This document shows, piece after piece, positions 21,361-33,018 of a stretch of DNA of 64,000 nucleotides (position 1 is the stretch's first letter; every line of letters starts with the position of its first letter). The stretch lies in NCBI GenBank assembly GCA_016177795.1, contig JACOUM010000010.1:124001-188000 (forward strand), given 5' to 3'. The stretch is from Nitrosomonadales bacterium. Lineage in GTDB: Bacteria; Pseudomonadota; Gammaproteobacteria; Burkholderiales; Gallionellaceae. The position numbers and the translations under genes were made by a program. Below the pieces are notes generated by a model. It saw nothing but the letters and a program-made list of their open reading frames with translations, was not told the origin of the DNA and ran no database searches.

Positions 21361-22425
21361 TTATGGCAGCGGCAGCAGCACGGTAAAACATGTGCGCCCC
21401 GGCTCGCTGTCGAATTCTATGGCGCCGTGATGCTGGCTGACGAAATCCTGCGCCAGCGTCAGCCCGAGTCCGTGGCCATCGGCCCGTCCCGATACCAGTG
21501 GATAAAAAATCTTGTCCCGTAATTCCGGCGGAATGCCGGGGCCGTTGTCGATGACCTGCACCATCACCGCGAGGCGGTGGCGGCGCTTGACCAGTGTCAC
21601 CTGACGGGCGATGCGCGTGCGCAGGATGATGGTTCCGCTGCCCTGCATCGCCTGCGCGGCATTGCGCACGATGTTGAGCATCACCTGGATGAGCTGCTCC
21701 TTGTCGCCGATCAGCGCAGGCAGGCTGATGTCGTAATCGCGCTGTATTTCCATGTTATCCGGCATTTCCGCCAGCACCACGCTGCGCACGCGCTCCAGCA
21801 CTTCGTGGATATTGAGCGCGCTGTAATGCGAGGCGTTTTGCGGGGTGAGCAATTTCTCCATCAGTGCACGCAGCCGGTCGGCTTCCTGCACGATAACCTG
21901 GGTGTATTCGCGCAAGGCAGGTTTTTCCAGTTCCTGTTCAAGCAGTTGTGCAGCGCCGCGAATACCGCCGAGCGGGTTCTTGATCTCATGCGCGAGGTTG
22001 CGCAACAGCAGGCGATTGGCTTGCGTCTGGTCCAGCATCTGCTCTTCGCGTGCCAGCTTGAGCGGCCGGTCCATCGGGTGAAATTCCAGCAGCAGGCGCA
22101 GCCCGTCAAGCTGCAACGGTGTTACCGCGCAGTGCAGATGCAGCTTGCCGTGTGCATGAGTGCCGAGCGTCAGGTCGTGCTCGATGTAGCTGGCATTGTC
22201 CCGAATGGCATGTTGCATTGCGCTCGCCAGTTGCTCGGTATCCGTGAATACCTGCTGTAGCGGGTGCCCTAATAAATTTTTGCCGCTTACGTCGAACAGA
22301 TGTTCCGCAGCCGGATTGAGGTAGTTGATATGTGACTTCTCATCCAGCAGGATGACCGCCGTGGCAAGATACTCGAGCGTGATGTAAGGAAAGTCAGGCA
22401 TACTCTCTTGCTTAGCAGAAAACAT
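21361..22425 (-). CDS. ntrB: nitrogen regulation sensor kinase NtrB
   Basis: PAS domain, NLAHEIKNPLGGIRGAAQLLE H-box, DNGPGIPPELRDKIFYPLVSGR; adjacent to ntrC. Confidence 0.95.
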   Translation of the reverse strand: MFSAKQESMPDFPYITLEYLATAVILLDEKSHINYLNPAAEHLFDVSGKNLLGHPLQQVFTDTEQLASAMQHAIRDNASYIEHDLTLGTHAHGKLHLHCAVTPLQLDGLRLLLEFHPMDRPLKLAREEQMLDQTQANRLLLRNLAHEIKNPLGGIRGAAQLLEQELEKPALREYTQVIVQEADRLRALMEKLLTPQNASHYSALNIHEVLERVRSVVLAEMPDNMEIQRDYDISLPALIGDKEQLIQVMLNIVRNAAQAMQGSGTIILRTRIARQVTLVKRRHRLAVMVQVIDNGPGIPPELRDKIFYPLVSGRADGHGLGLTLAQDFVSQHHGAIEFDSEPGRTCFTVLLPLP

Positions 22426-22439
22426 GCCAGTCTGATGGG

Positions 22440-22913
22440 CTATTTGAGTTTGGATAGCTCGGTATTAAGCGCTTCAATGTTCCTTTGATGCAGTTCTACC
22501 TGATCATTCAAGGTCTTGATTTTTTCCTGGTATTTAGCCACGTTGCGGTAGGTCTTGCCATCCTGCCCTCTGAATACTTCAGGGTTCTCCTCGCCTTCCT
22601 TCAGGCTTTTCCTCGCTTCCTCGAGCAATTTATTTTCCGTGCTCAACTCGTCCTCCAGAATCTTGCGGCGCGTGTCATCGCGTCCCCTTTGTATTTCGCC
22701 ATTGACTCTCGGGAAATCCTCGGGCGAAGCGGCAGAACGTGAGCGTCCCGGCGGAACCATGGTGGGCAACGGTTCCAGAATAATTTTCTTGCCACCCTTG
22801 ATCGGCGTGCTGGAGTAGGTGACATGGCCATCCGCATCGATGGCCTTGTAAATCTCCGCCTGCGCCAATACCGGGCAGAGGCATAGTATCGCAAGCAAGT
22901 GTCCTGGGTTCAT
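22440..22913 (-). CDS. DUF4124-domain protein
   Basis: EIYKAIDADGHVTYSSTPIKGGKKI pattern after signal peptide, coiled coil C-terminus. Confidence 0.85.
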   Translation of the reverse strand: MNPGHLLAILCLCPVLAQAEIYKAIDADGHVTYSSTPIKGGKKIILEPLPTMVPPGRSRSAASPEDFPRVNGEIQRGRDDTRRKILEDELSTENKLLEEARKSLKEGEENPEVFRGQDGKTYRNVAKYQEKIKTLNDQVELHQRNIEALNTELSKLK

Positions 22914-23014
22914 TTTCGTTCTCCTGCAATTAAGAGCCCACTGAAGTAGGCTCTAGGCACGGGCAAGTATAGGGCAAGCATCAGACACAGACAAACATTT
23001 GCGGTTCAAAACAA

Positions 23015-23040
23015 AACGGGGCTTGCGCCCCGTTTTTTCG
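23015..23040. terminator. bidirectional rho-independent terminator downstream of glnA
   Basis: AAAACGGGGC-ttgc-GCCCCGTTTTTT, perfect 10-bp stem. Confidence 0.85.
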
Positions 23041-23087
23041 TCCTGCTTTGTATGACTGAAAGCTGCAACCAGCGGCTGGTAGCGCCA

Positions 23088-24503
23088 TCAGATGCTGTAA
23101 TACATGTCGAACTCGACCGGATGCGTGGTCATGCGAATGCGGTTGACCTCATCCATTTTCAGGGTGATGTAGGCATCGATGAAATCATTGGAGAACACGC
23201 CGCCGCGCGTCAGGAATTCGCGATCCTTGTCCAGATGGGCCAGCGCTTCATCCAGCGAGGTGCATACGGTCGGGATCTTTGCGTCCTCTTCCGGCGGCAA
23301 GTCATACAGATTTTTGTCAGCCGGATCGCCGGGGTGGATCTTGTTCTGGATGCCATCCAGGCCGGCCATCATCAAGGCCGTGAAACACAGGTACGGGTTC
23401 GCGGTCGGATCCGGGAAACGGGTCTCGATGCGGCGCGCCTTGTCGCTGGCGACATGCGGGATGCGGATTGACGCGGAGCGGTTTTTCGCCGAATAGGCCA
23501 GCTTGACCGGCGCTTCGTAATGCGGGACCAGGCGCTTGTAGGAGTTGGTGCCGGGGTTGGTGATCGCGTTCAGCGCGCGGGCGTGCCTGATGATGCCGCC
23601 GATGTAGAACAGCGCGGTCTCGGACAAGCCGGCATAGCCGTTGCCGGCAAACAGATTTTTGCCATCCTTCCAGATCGACTGATGCACGTGCATGCCTGAG
23701 CCGTTGTCGCCAACGATGGGCTTGGGCATGAAGGTCGCGGTTTTGCCGTACTGGTGCGCGACGTTATGCACCACATATTTCAATACCTGTGTCTGGTCGG
23801 CGCGCCGCACCAGCGTGTTGAACTTGGTGCCGATTTCACACTGTCCGGCGGTCGCCACTTCATGGTGATGCACTTCGACTTCGATGCCGATGTCTTCCAG
23901 CGCCAGGCACATCGCGGCACGGATGTCGTTCAGGCTGTCGACCGGCGGCACCGGGAAGTAGCCACCCTTGACCATCGGGCGATGGCCGATATTGCCGCCG
24001 TCGAATTTCTCGCCGGTTGCCCACGCAGCCTCTTCGGAGTTGATCTTCAGCGAGCAGCCGGACATATCGACATGCCAGTTCACCGAATCGAAAATGAAGA
24101 ATTCCGGCTCCGGGCCGAAGTAGGCGGTGTCGCCGAGTCCGCTGGACTTCAGGTAGGCCTCGGCGCGCTTGGCGATGGAACGCGGATCGCGGTCATAGCC
24201 CTTGCCGTCGGTCGGTTCGATCACGTCGCAGGTGAGCACCAGGGTGTTTTCGTCCATGAACGGATCGAGGTAGGCGGTCACCGGATCCGGCATCAGCAGC
24301 ATGTCCGAGGCCTGAATGCCTTTCCAGCCGGCGATGGAGGAGCCATCGAACGCGTGACCGTCCTCGAACTTGTCCAATCCCACATATTTTGCGGGTACGC
24401 CGACATGCTGCTCCTTGCCGCGCGTATCGGTAAAACGGAAATCCACGAATTTGACATCGTGGTCTTTGATCATTTTCAACACATCATTTGCCGATAGCGA
24501 CAT
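23088..24503 (-). CDS. glnA: glutamine synthetase type I
   Basis: [46 protein letters not shown]. Confidence 0.98.
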   Translation of the reverse strand: MSLSANDVLKMIKDHDVKFVDFRFTDTRGKEQHVGVPAKYVGLDKFEDGHAFDGSSIAGWKGIQASDMLLMPDPVTAYLDPFMDENTLVLTCDVIEPTDGKGYDRDPRSIAKRAEAYLKSSGLGDTAYFGPEPEFFIFDSVNWHVDMSGCSLKINSEEAAWATGEKFDGGNIGHRPMVKGGYFPVPPVDSLNDIRAAMCLALEDIGIEVEVHHHEVATAGQCEIGTKFNTLVRRADQTQVLKYVVHNVAHQYGKTATFMPKPIVGDNGSGMHVHQSIWKDGKNLFAGNGYAGLSETALFYIGGIIRHARALNAITNPGTNSYKRLVPHYEAPVKLAYSAKNRSASIRIPHVASDKARRIETRFPDPTANPYLCFTALMMAGLDGIQNKIHPGDPADKNLYDLPPEEDAKIPTVCTSLDEALAHLDKDREFLTRGGVFSNDFIDAYITLKMDEVNRIRMTTHPVEFDMYYSI

Positions 24504-24569
24504 AATTTTCTCCCGCAGAAATCAAAAAATAACAATCAAATTAAACAATGAAAAACCGGAATCTTGTGA

Positions 24570-24586
24570 CGCAGGAAACGTGCCAA
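24570..24586 (-). promoter_or_regulatory. putative sigma54 (-24/-12) promoter of glnA
   Basis: Minus strand TTGGCACGTTTCCTGCG versus TGGCACG-N4-TTGCW. Confidence 0.82.
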
Positions 24587-24648
24587 TTTCTCATATGCAT
24601 CAGAAGCAGCATTGTGCCATAAGCTTGTTGCAGGGCGCGGAAAATATT

Positions 24649-24697
24649 TGCACCAAAATTGGGCGCGCCACAGCCGCTTGCGCACTAATCTTGTGCA
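24649..24697 (-). promoter_or_regulatory. two putative NtrC-binding sites
   Basis: GCAC-N7-GGGC (24650-24664) and GCAC-N7-GTGC (24682-24696), 32 bp apart. Confidence 0.75.
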
Positions 24698-25854
24698 TAA
24701 CCATGGTAAACACGAATGTCACGGAAAAACTTATCGTCACGTACCAGCTCGTCACAGCGTTCCTGCAATATGACGGCACCTTCTCGTTGATCGTCGGGAA
24801 GATATACCTCGGCATCCACTTTGCCATCCAGATAATGCAACACCACACGATCGTTGGCCAGATTTGAATTCCCCAGTCGTTCCGCCAGATGTGCCAGCAG
24901 GCTGTCGCGATCCGGCAGGTGTGCGTTTGATCTGGTTTGCATATCATCTTCCGGATCGATGTGCACCAGCACATCCATGACATGATGTTTGTTAAGCACG
25001 GCCTGGCGTGCCGATTCGGCAATGTAATGCCCTTCCGACACACTGATTTTGGGATCGACCATGATATGCGCGTCAACCAGCGCATGGTCGGCCATCTTGC
25101 GGGTGCGCAATTCGTGCAGCCCGCGCACACCGCGGGTGTCAAGCAGGGTTTGGCGGATTTCACCGACCGCTTCGGCATCCAGCCCGGTGTCAATGAGTTC
25201 TGCCATGGCTTGCACAGCCAATTTGCCACCCATGTGTGCGATCATCACTCCGACCACCGCTGCAGCGATCGAATCCAGAAAAGTAAAGCCGAGCAAATTG
25301 CCGCCGATGCCCGCCAGCACGACCAATGAGGATGCGGCGTCGGAACGCGAATGCCATGCATTGGCTGCCAGCAACTGCGAGCGCACGCGTTTGGCTACGG
25401 CCATCAGGTAGCGGAACAAACCCTCCTTGGCGATCAGGGTAAGCAACGCTATCCAGAATGTGGCAGGGTGGACGGTCTGCAGGCTTTGCGGGTCCTGCAG
25501 CCGCATTCCGGCGGCAATCAGCAGTGCAACTCCGAGAGCGGTCAACGCCGAACCGAGCAGTAGCGTGGCGGCAGTTTCGATGCGCGCGTGACCGTATGGA
25601 TGTTCGGCATCGGCATGGCGGTTGCTTTGCCGGTTCGCAAACAGCACCAGGAAATCTGACAGCAGGTCGGAAAGGGAATGCAGCCCGTCTGCAACAAGTG
25701 CCTGTGATCTTCCGAAGTAGCCCACTACCAGTTGCAGCAGCGTCAGCAGCAGATTGACCCAGACGCTGACCCAAGTGCATTTTTGCGCAGCGGCAAAGCG
25801 CTCTGTATTGACGGGTTCAAAGACATCGCGCGAGGCGTGGATATGATTTTTCAT
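24685..25854 (-). CDS. cation diffusion facilitator transporter
   Basis: LVADGLHSLSDLLSDFLVL, HPYGHARIETAATLLLG, NAWHSRSDAASSLVVL. Confidence 0.94.
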   Translation of the reverse strand: MKNHIHASRDVFEPVNTERFAAAQKCTWVSVWVNLLLTLLQLVVGYFGRSQALVADGLHSLSDLLSDFLVLFANRQSNRHADAEHPYGHARIETAATLLLGSALTALGVALLIAAGMRLQDPQSLQTVHPATFWIALLTLIAKEGLFRYLMAVAKRVRSQLLAANAWHSRSDAASSLVVLAGIGGNLLGFTFLDSIAAAVVGVMIAHMGGKLAVQAMAELIDTGLDAEAVGEIRQTLLDTRGVRGLHELRTRKMADHALVDAHIMVDPKISVSEGHYIAESARQAVLNKHHVMDVLVHIDPEDDMQTRSNAHLPDRDSLLAHLAERLGNSNLANDRVVLHYLDGKVDAEVYLPDDQREGAVILQERCDELVRDDKFFRDIRVYHGYAQD

Positions 25855-25956
25855 GTCGATTGAGCTAGTATGTGCTCCGTTGCGCAGCATAACATTTATC
25901 ATCGTACGAGAGGGACGCGGCCTGCCGCGCCTCTGCATTCATAAAGGAAAAGCAAC

Positions 25957-26409
25957 ATGGGCAAAATTACCGCTATTCTGCAAACCGCGCAAGAACGCGC
26001 CAAAGAAATGAATCTGTCCTACGAGGGCGCACTGTATCCTGACGAGGCTTATGAAATTCTGCAATCTGCGCCCGGCGCGAAACTGGTGGATGTGCGTACC
26101 CGCGCCGAGCTGGATTGGGTGGGACGCGTGCCCGGTGCCGTGGAAATCGAATGGGCAACCTATCCGGGCATGAAACCCAACTCGCATTTCATCACCCAGC
26201 TCGAGCAGCAGATAGACAAGGAGGCGCTGTTGATATTCATATGCCGCAGCGGAGTGCGTTCCAATGCTGCCGCGGCTTCCGCTACGCAAGCCGGCTACAG
26301 CGATTGCTACAATGTGCTGGAAGGTTTCGAGGGTGACAAGAACGCAGATGGGCACCGTAACACACTGGGCGGATGGCGCGTGTCAGAATTGCCCTGGGAA
26401 CAAGGCTAG
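25957..26409 (+). CDS. rhodanese-like domain protein
   Basis: KLVDVRTRAELDWVGRVPGA and active-site loop FICRSGVRS. Confidence 0.94.
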   Translation: MGKITAILQTAQERAKEMNLSYEGALYPDEAYEILQSAPGAKLVDVRTRAELDWVGRVPGAVEIEWATYPGMKPNSHFITQLEQQIDKEALLIFICRSGVRSNAAAASATQAGYSDCYNVLEGFEGDKNADGHRNTLGGWRVSELPWEQG

Positions 26410-26535
26410 TCCATGCGTCGCCGCAACAGGCGGTGCATTGTCAGAAAAATGCTACGTCCTGTGGATGGCCAGCAGCCCTGATCAGTATCCATCAATGACG
26501 GATGCAAGAGTGTCAATTGCTATTTCGAGGGTTTC

Positions 26536-27183
26536 ATGCACGCTTATCATCAAGATTTCATCCGCTTTGTTGTCGCGCAGAACATATTGCGCTTCGGCGA
26601 ATTCAAGACCAAGGCCGGGCGGTTGTCCCCCTATTTTTTTAATGCCGGATTGTTCAATGATGGCGCGTCATTAAGGAGCCTGTCGCAGTTCTATGCGCAG
26701 GCCATCCTTGCTTCTGAATTGCAATTTGATATGTTGTTCGGCCCGGCCTACAAGGGTATTCCGCTGGTTGCCGGGACGGCCATCGCACTGGCGGAGCAAG
26801 GGCGCAATGTTCCGTATTGTTTCAACCGCAAGGAAGCGAAGGATCACGGCGAGGGCGGTTTGACGGTGGGCGCCGCATTGAGAAACCGGGTGCTGATCGT
26901 TGATGATGTGATTTCCGCCGGTACATCGGTGCGCGAATCCATCGAGTTGATCCGTGCAGCCGGCGCGCAGCCTTGCGGCGTGGTGATTGCGCTGGACCGC
27001 ATGGAGCGCGGACAGGGCGACCTTTCCGCCGCGCAGGAGGTGCAACGCAACTATGGCATTCCGGTGGTGTCCATTGCCACACTGGATGATTTGCTCGGCT
27101 ATTTGCGGGATGAAGCGGATATGGTGCAGAATCTGGCTGCCGTGCAATCCTATCGTGATCGTTATGGAGTAAGAAATGATTAA
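26536..27183 (+). CDS. pyrE: orotate phosphoribosyltransferase
   Basis: [39 protein letters not shown]. Confidence 0.97.
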   Translation: MHAYHQDFIRFVVAQNILRFGEFKTKAGRLSPYFFNAGLFNDGASLRSLSQFYAQAILASELQFDMLFGPAYKGIPLVAGTAIALAEQGRNVPYCFNRKEAKDHGEGGLTVGAALRNRVLIVDDVISAGTSVRESIELIRAAGAQPCGVVIALDRMERGQGDLSAAQEVQRNYGIPVVSIATLDDLLGYLRDEADMVQNLAAVQSYRDRYGVRND

Positions 27184-27787
27184 GTACAGACTATTCGTTG
27201 CGCTCGTCATCGGCATGACTTTCAGTTTGCCCGCGGTGGCGAAGATGTATAAGTGGGTGGATGACAAGGGTGTTACCCACTACGGCGAGACCATCCCTCC
27301 CGAGTATGCGCATAGGGATCGTGAAGAGCTGAACAAGGCCGGGCGCGTGGTAGAGAAAAAGGAAGTGCTCACCCCCGAAGAGCGCCATGCCAAAGAGCTC
27401 GAAGACATCAGGAAACGCGAGGACGAAGAGGCTGCACTTGAGCAGAAGCGCCGTGACAAGGCATTGCTCAACACCTACAGCAACGCGAAGGAAATCGACC
27501 TGGCGCGCGCCCGCAATCTGCAGCAGGTGGAAGCCCGGCTTAATAGCATCAGTTCTCAGCTTAAGATGGCCGACGACAAGCTGACCGGGCTGCAAAAAGA
27601 AGCTGATGGCTATACCGGCGCCGGCAAGAATATTCCCGCCTCCTTGCAGGATGACTTGCAGGAATCACAAGCGCGGTTGACCAAGCTGCAGCAGGATATG
27701 GAGAAATCCAGGGCGGAAAAAGCGGCGGTGGAAGCGCGCTACGATGCCGATAAGGCGCGCTACAGGGAACTGACCGGGAAGGAGTGA
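27176..27787 (+). CDS. DUF4124-domain protein
   Basis: [23 protein letters not shown] after signal peptide; coiled-coil C-terminus. Confidence 0.88.
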   Translation: MIKYRLFVALVIGMTFSLPAVAKMYKWVDDKGVTHYGETIPPEYAHRDREELNKAGRVVEKKEVLTPEERHAKELEDIRKREDEEAALEQKRRDKALLNTYSNAKEIDLARARNLQQVEARLNSISSQLKMADDKLTGLQKEADGYTGAGKNIPASLQDDLQESQARLTKLQQDMEKSRAEKAAVEARYDADKARYRELTGKE

Positions 27788-27789
27788 TC

Positions 27790-28425
27790 TTACAACGCTT
27801 CGAATTTGTGGCTGGTCCGGTTGTAGCCCAGCAGCTTGCCGCATTCAATATCAAAATACCAGCCGTGCAATGCGAGCGTGCCCTGTTCGACGCGTTCGCG
27901 TATCCAGGGGAATGTCATCAGGTTGTCGAGCGAACCGAGAATGGCATGCCGCTCACAGGCGCGCGCTCGTACTTCCGGGCCGGCATCGGCCAGTTCCCGC
28001 TCGGTCCTGGTCCGGGCATCTTCGGCCAGGCGCATCCAGCTGTTGATGAACGAATTGCCGTTGCCCGTGCGACGGCCGCTCATCAATGCGCGGATCCCGC
28101 CACAATGGGCATGCCCCAGCACGATGATGTGCGCCACGCCCAGGGTGCGCACGCCGTATTCCAGCGCCGCGCTGGTGCCGTGACGCCCGCCGCTGCGACT
28201 CTCCGCCGGAGGCACCAGATTAGCCACGTTGCGGATGACGAACAGGTCGCCGGGCGCGCAGTTGAGCACCAGCGCCGGATCTACCCGTGAATCACAGCAG
28301 GCCACCACGAGTATTCTGGGGGTCTGGCCTTCCTGAACCAACTGGCGGTACAGTGCGTCGTCGTCCGTGAAATGCTGCTCATGAAAGCGATGGAAACCCT
28401 CGATCAGATTCTGCGGGCTGGTCAT
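27790..28425 (-). CDS. can: beta-class carbonic anhydrase
   Basis: [57 protein letters not shown]. Confidence 0.96.
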   Translation of the reverse strand: MTSPQNLIEGFHRFHEQHFTDDDALYRQLVQEGQTPRILVVACCDSRVDPALVLNCAPGDLFVIRNVANLVPPAESRSGGRHGTSAALEYGVRTLGVAHIIVLGHAHCGGIRALMSGRRTGNGNSFINSWMRLAEDARTRTERELADAGPEVRARACERHAILGSLDNLMTFPWIRERVEQGTLALHGWYFDIECGKLLGYNRTSHKFEAL

Positions 28426-29306
28426 GCTCCGGTCAGGCGCTGCTGCGCCTCGCGGTACTTGTCGGCAGTCTTTTGCCGCACGTCTTCGGGAATGCGCGGC
28501 GCGGGGGGTTGCTTGTTCCAGCCGGAAGATTCAAGCCAGTCGCGCACGAACTGCTTGTCGAAGCTGGGCGGATTGCTGCCCACCCGGTACTGGTCGGCAG
28601 GCCAGAAACGCGAGGAATCAGGCGTGAGCGCCTCATCGATCAGGTACAGCTTGCCTGATTCATCCACGCCAAACTCAAACTTGGTATCGGCGATGATGAT
28701 GCCGCGCGTCAGTGCATAATTCGCCGCTTCGCTATACAGCGCCAGGGTCGCGTCGCGCACTTCATTGGCGCGCGTTTCACCGAGTAATTTGATGGCTTGC
28801 GCAAAGGAAATATTCTCGTCGTGCTCGCCGATCGCCGCCTTGGTGGACGGCGTGAACAGCGGCTGCGGCAATTTTTCCGCCTCGTGCAATCCCGCCGGCA
28901 ATCTAATCCCGCATACCGTGCCGGTCTTCTGATAATCCTTCCAGCCCGAGCCGGCCAGATAACCGCGCACGATAGCCTCGATCGGTAGCGGTTTGAGTTT
29001 TTTGGTGACGAAAGCGCGCCCTCTTACCTGCGCCTGCTCCTCTTTGCCCTTGACTACCGACTCGGGTGCGATGCCGGTCAGATGATTCGGAATGACATGC
29101 CGGAGTTTGTTGAACCAGAAATTCGACACAGCGGTAAGCACTTCGCCCTTGCCCGGAATCGGATCGGGCAGGATCACATCGAACGCCGACAGCCGGTCGG
29201 TCTGCACGATCAATAAATGCCGGTCATCTACTTCGTAAAGGTCGCGTACTTTGCCGCGATGCAGCAGCGGCAGGCTGGCCAGATTGGATTGGTGTAAGGC
29301 GGACAT
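28422..29306 (-). CDS. purC: phosphoribosylaminoimidazole-succinocarboxamide synthase
   Basis: [42 protein letters not shown]. Confidence 0.97.
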   Translation of the reverse strand: MSALHQSNLASLPLLHRGKVRDLYEVDDRHLLIVQTDRLSAFDVILPDPIPGKGEVLTAVSNFWFNKLRHVIPNHLTGIAPESVVKGKEEQAQVRGRAFVTKKLKPLPIEAIVRGYLAGSGWKDYQKTGTVCGIRLPAGLHEAEKLPQPLFTPSTKAAIGEHDENISFAQAIKLLGETRANEVRDATLALYSEAANYALTRGIIIADTKFEFGVDESGKLYLIDEALTPDSSRFWPADQYRVGSNPPSFDKQFVRDWLESSGWNKQPPAPRIPEDVRQKTADKYREAQQRLTGA

Positions 29307-29320
29307 CGGGAACCCCGGAA

Positions 29321-29809
29321 TCAGAGTGCAGGCAGGGTGGTCGCGGCGATCTGCTCGGCCTGCTTCTTGCGGTAATCGGCCAGCTTCTGCGCCAGCTGCG
29401 CATCATTCAGTGCCAGCATGGAGACCGCGAACAACCCGGCATTTGCCGCGCCCGCCTCGCCGATGGCAAAAGTGGCCACGGGAATGCCCTTGGGCATTTG
29501 CACGGTGGACAGCAGCGAATCCATGCCCTTGAGATATTTGGACGGGATGGGTACGCCCAGCACCGGCAGCGTGGTCTTGCCGGCGATCACTCCGGCAAGA
29601 TGCGCCGCGCCGCCCGCGCCCGCGATGAAGCATTGCGCCCCCTGTGCAGTGACTTGCTGAATGTAGTCGAACAGCAGATCGGGCGAACGATGCGCGGAGA
29701 TCACCCGCGCGTCGAAGGCCACGCCGAAGTCCTGCAACTGGCGGGCTGCCTGCTGCATGATCTCCCAGTCATTGGCGCTGCCCATCACGATGGAAACTAG
29801 CGGTCTCAT
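29321..29809 (-). CDS. purE: N5-carboxyaminoimidazole ribonucleotide mutase
   Basis: [48 protein letters not shown]. Confidence 0.97.
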   Translation of the reverse strand: MRPLVSIVMGSANDWEIMQQAARQLQDFGVAFDARVISAHRSPDLLFDYIQQVTAQGAQCFIAGAGGAAHLAGVIAGKTTLPVLGVPIPSKYLKGMDSLLSTVQMPKGIPVATFAIGEAGAANAGLFAVSMLALNDAQLAQKLADYRKKQAEQIAATTLPAL

Positions 29810-29812
29810 TGT

Positions 29813-30814
29813 TTATGCCTTTTTGTGATAACTGACGACGCGTTCGACTTCATTCTTCGAGCCGAGGATTACCGGTACGCGCTGGTGCAAACCGGTCGGC
29901 TTGATATCCATGATGCGCTCGTAGCCGGTGGAGGCCATGCCGCCCGCCTGTTCGACGATGAAGGACATCGGATTGGCCTCATACATCAGGCGCAACTTGC
30001 CGGCCTTGCCTGGATCCTTGGTGTCGAACGGATACATGAAGATGCCGCCGCGCGTCAGGATGCGATGCACTTCTGCCACCATCGAAGCCACCCAGCGCAT
30101 GTTGAAGTTCTTTTCGCGGTTACCGTCCATGCCTTCCACGCATTCTTTCACGTAACGCTGCACCGGTTCTTCCCAGTAACGACGGTTGGACATGTTGATG
30201 GCGAATTCCTGGGTGTCGGCCGGAATCGTCATGTTCGGGTGGGTCAGGAAGAAGTCGCCGACATCGCGGTCCAGTGTGAAGCCGTTTACGCCGTGGCCGG
30301 AGGTCAGCACCATCATGGTGGCCGGGCCATACAAGGCATAGCCTGCACAAACCTGCCTGGTGCCGGGCTGCATGAAGTCGGCAGCGGTCGGATTGGTCAC
30401 GCCTTCCGGACAGCGCAGGATGGAGAAGATGGTGCCGACAGAGATGTTTACGTCGATGTTGGATGAGCCATCCAGCGGATCGAAGGTAATCAGGTATTTG
30501 CCTTTGGGATATCGCGCCGGAATGGGATAGATGTCATCCATCTCTTCCGACGCCATTGCCGCCAGGTGGCCGCCCCATTCATTGGCCTTGATGAATACCT
30601 CATTGGTGATGACGTCCAGCTTCTTCTGCGTCTCACCCTGCACGTTCTCGCTGCCGGCGCTGCCCAGTACACCGATCAGTGCACCCTTGTTCACGTCATG
30701 CGCGATCTGTTTGCAAGCGGAGATGATGTCATTCAGCAGGCCGGTAAAACTGCCGCTTGCACCGGGGATGGCGCGTTGCTCTTCAATGATGAACTGTATC
30801 AGGCTTTTACTCAT
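29813..30814 (-). CDS. fbp: fructose-1,6-bisphosphatase class I
   Basis: [43 protein letters not shown]. Confidence 0.97.
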   Translation of the reverse strand: MSKSLIQFIIEEQRAIPGASGSFTGLLNDIISACKQIAHDVNKGALIGVLGSAGSENVQGETQKKLDVITNEVFIKANEWGGHLAAMASEEMDDIYPIPARYPKGKYLITFDPLDGSSNIDVNISVGTIFSILRCPEGVTNPTAADFMQPGTRQVCAGYALYGPATMMVLTSGHGVNGFTLDRDVGDFFLTHPNMTIPADTQEFAINMSNRRYWEEPVQRYVKECVEGMDGNREKNFNMRWVASMVAEVHRILTRGGIFMYPFDTKDPGKAGKLRLMYEANPMSFIVEQAGGMASTGYERIMDIKPTGLHQRVPVILGSKNEVERVVSYHKKA

Positions 30815-30925
30815 GCATTTTCCCTTGAATTCCAGAATTTTATGACAGCCGTAATTCTACCAGTGATATGGCCAGGCCGGTGATTAGGCTGACGTATTCC
30901 TGCCGATTAAACGCCGTTTCCGGGG

Positions 30926-32083
30926 CTAACCCAACAGGCGTGTCAGATCGCCCTGAGCGAATCCGCGCAACGGGGTTGCGATCCTTTTTCCAAGCGCGAT
31001 GACCTTGAATAATTCGCCCATCTCCGCCGGGCTGGTGAGTTTCTGCAATTGCGCCGAGAGCGGCAGGTAGTCGCGCAGATTTTCCGGTGCGGTATCCTGC
31101 AGCAACTCTGCAATGCCGCAATTGATCAGGAAAAACGCCTGCGAGGTGTAGCCCAGCAGTTCCAGTCCGGCATCAATGCCACATTCCGCGATATCGGTGA
31201 AGTTCACATGGGCGGTGATGTCCTGCAGACCGGGCAGGAAGAAAGGATCGCTGTGCGCACGGTGGCGATAGTGGCACATCAACGTGCCGGTATTGCGCTG
31301 CGGATGATAGAACTCGCGCGCGCCAAAGCCATAATCGATGAACAGCAGCACACCCTGTTCCAGGCAACTTGCCAGACTGTTGACCAGGCCGCGTGCGGCG
31401 AGGCAGATTTCGCTGACGTAATCATCCGGTACAACGATCTGTTGCGCAGCATGCAGCAGGGTTGCGTCGCTGATAACGCGTTCCTGCCAGACAAATCCTG
31501 TATCGCCATTGGCCACGCCGCGCTCGCTCAGCGCGCTGTCGCGCCAATGCACCAGATGCACCGGCAAGGCGTCGAGCACCTCATTGGCGATGATTGCGCC
31601 GCTGAATTTTTCCGGCAGGGTATCCAGCCAATGCACGCGATCAATCAGCTGCGGCAGACGGTCACGCAACAAGGCTTGCTGGCGCGCGCGCAGGTCGGCG
31701 CTCACCTCCATGATCGCGTAGCTGTCGGGCAGACTGCCCAGCCGCTCCAGTTCGCCGAGCAGGTCCGCCGCCAGTTTGCCGCTGCCCGCGCCCAGTTCCA
31801 GAATGTGCGGCGCGCTGTGCGCCATGATTTCTGCCACTTGCCGCGCCACTGAGCGGCCGAATAGCGGCGACAGTTCCGGCGCGGTTACAAAGTCGCCCGC
31901 TTCGCCGAATTTATGCGCTCCGGCGGTGTAATAGCCCAGCCCCGGCGCGTACAGCGCCAGTTCCATATAATGCGCAAAGGAAATCCAGCCGCCGCGCTCC
32001 ACTATGTCGCGGCGGATGAGTTCGCATAACTGGGCGCTGTGTTGGGCGGCTTCCGGGCTGGGAATGGGCAGGGTTGTCGGCAT
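30926..32083 (-). CDS. SAM-dependent methyltransferase, MidA/NDUFAF7 family
   Basis: ELALYAPGLGYYTAGAHKFGEAGDFVTAPELSPLFG, LELGAGSGKLAADLL, ANEVLDALPVH. Confidence 0.93.
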   Translation of the reverse strand: MPTTLPIPSPEAAQHSAQLCELIRRDIVERGGWISFAHYMELALYAPGLGYYTAGAHKFGEAGDFVTAPELSPLFGRSVARQVAEIMAHSAPHILELGAGSGKLAADLLGELERLGSLPDSYAIMEVSADLRARQQALLRDRLPQLIDRVHWLDTLPEKFSGAIIANEVLDALPVHLVHWRDSALSERGVANGDTGFVWQERVISDATLLHAAQQIVVPDDYVSEICLAARGLVNSLASCLEQGVLLFIDYGFGAREFYHPQRNTGTLMCHYRHRAHSDPFFLPGLQDITAHVNFTDIAECGIDAGLELLGYTSQAFFLINCGIAELLQDTAPENLRDYLPLSAQLQKLTSPAEMGELFKVIALGKRIATPLRGFAQGDLTRLLG

Positions 32084-32112
32084 GGTCGGGTATAATTCCT
32101 AAAGTATGTTCG

Positions 32113-32205
32113 TCCACAAAAGGCACGAAAACCACGAAAGTTCGGGACAGTCTGTTCGCGCTGTGAACTTTATTTTTATTTTGTGACTTTCGTGTTTTTT
32201 GTGGG
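32113..32205. repeat. CACGAAA-family inverted-repeat element, copy B (apparently reversed orientation)
   Basis: TCCACAAAAGGCACGAAAACCACGAAAG ... TTTTGTGACTTTCGTGTTTTTTGTGG. Confidence 0.8.
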
Positions 32206-32248
32206 TTAATGTTTTTTCTTCGAAAATTCCTTAGGGTGGTCGAGTCTA

Positions 32249-33001
32249 ATGGAGTCTGCGATGCAAGGCAAAGTGGTGCTGGTGACCGGTGGCGCGAAGC
32301 GCGTGGGCGCGGCGATCTGCCGCCGCCTGCACGCCGCGGGCGCGGAGCTCGCCGTGCATTATCACAGCTCCGTGCAGGAGGCGCAGGCCTTGCAGGACGA
32401 GCTGAACAGCCTGCGCCCGAAAAGCGCCGCCGCGTTCCAGGCCGATCTGCTCGATCCGGATGCGCTGCCGAAGCTGGTTCACAAGGTCGTCAGGAAGTTC
32501 GGGCGGCTGGATGCGCTGGTCAACAACGCGTCGAGCTTCTACGCCACGCCTCTGGCGGAGGTGGACGAGCGGCAGTGGCACGACCTGCTCGGCACCAACC
32601 TGCGCGCGCCGCTGTTCCTTGCGCAGGCGGCGGCGGACGAATTGCGCCGCAGTCACGGCTGCATCGTGAACATCGCAGACATCCACGCCGAGCGGCCGAT
32701 GCACGGGCACCTGCTGTACAGCGTTGCCAAGGCAGGCCTGGTCGCGCTGACCCGCGCGCTGGCGCAGGAGATGGCGCCGCAGGTGCGCGTCAATGCCGTC
32801 GCCCCCGGCGTCATCGCCTGGCCGGATGGCCCGGAATGGGAGGATGTGGAACGGCGCCGCAAGATTGTCGCGCATACGCTGCTCAAGCGCGAAGGCGGGC
32901 CGGATGATGTCGCGCGCGCTGTCACTTTTTTGATTCAGGATGCGCCTTATGTTACCGGGCAGATCATTGCCGTCGATGGCGGCAGAAGCGTCAATATTTA
33001 A
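32249..33001 (+). CDS. SDR oxidoreductase, pteridine-reductase-like
   Basis: VLVTGGAKRVGAAICRRLH, LVNNASSFY, YSVAKAGLVALTRALA, APGVIAWPDG. Confidence 0.92.
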   Translation: MESAMQGKVVLVTGGAKRVGAAICRRLHAAGAELAVHYHSSVQEAQALQDELNSLRPKSAAAFQADLLDPDALPKLVHKVVRKFGRLDALVNNASSFYATPLAEVDERQWHDLLGTNLRAPLFLAQAAADELRRSHGCIVNIADIHAERPMHGHLLYSVAKAGLVALTRALAQEMAPQVRVNAVAPGVIAWPDGPEWEDVERRRKIVAHTLLKREGGPDDVARAVTFLIQDAPYVTGQIIAVDGGRSVNI

Positions 33002-33018
33002 CCAGGGAAAAATAGCTG

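Noticed and set aside
21577-22260. 227-aa ORF antisense to ntrB
   Set aside because: Shadow of a well-supported kinase gene.
24600-25229. 209-aa ORF overlapping the CDF transporter on the same strand
   Set aside because: Frame-shifted reading of the CDF gene; rich in Trp/Cys/Arg as expected of an out-of-frame translation.
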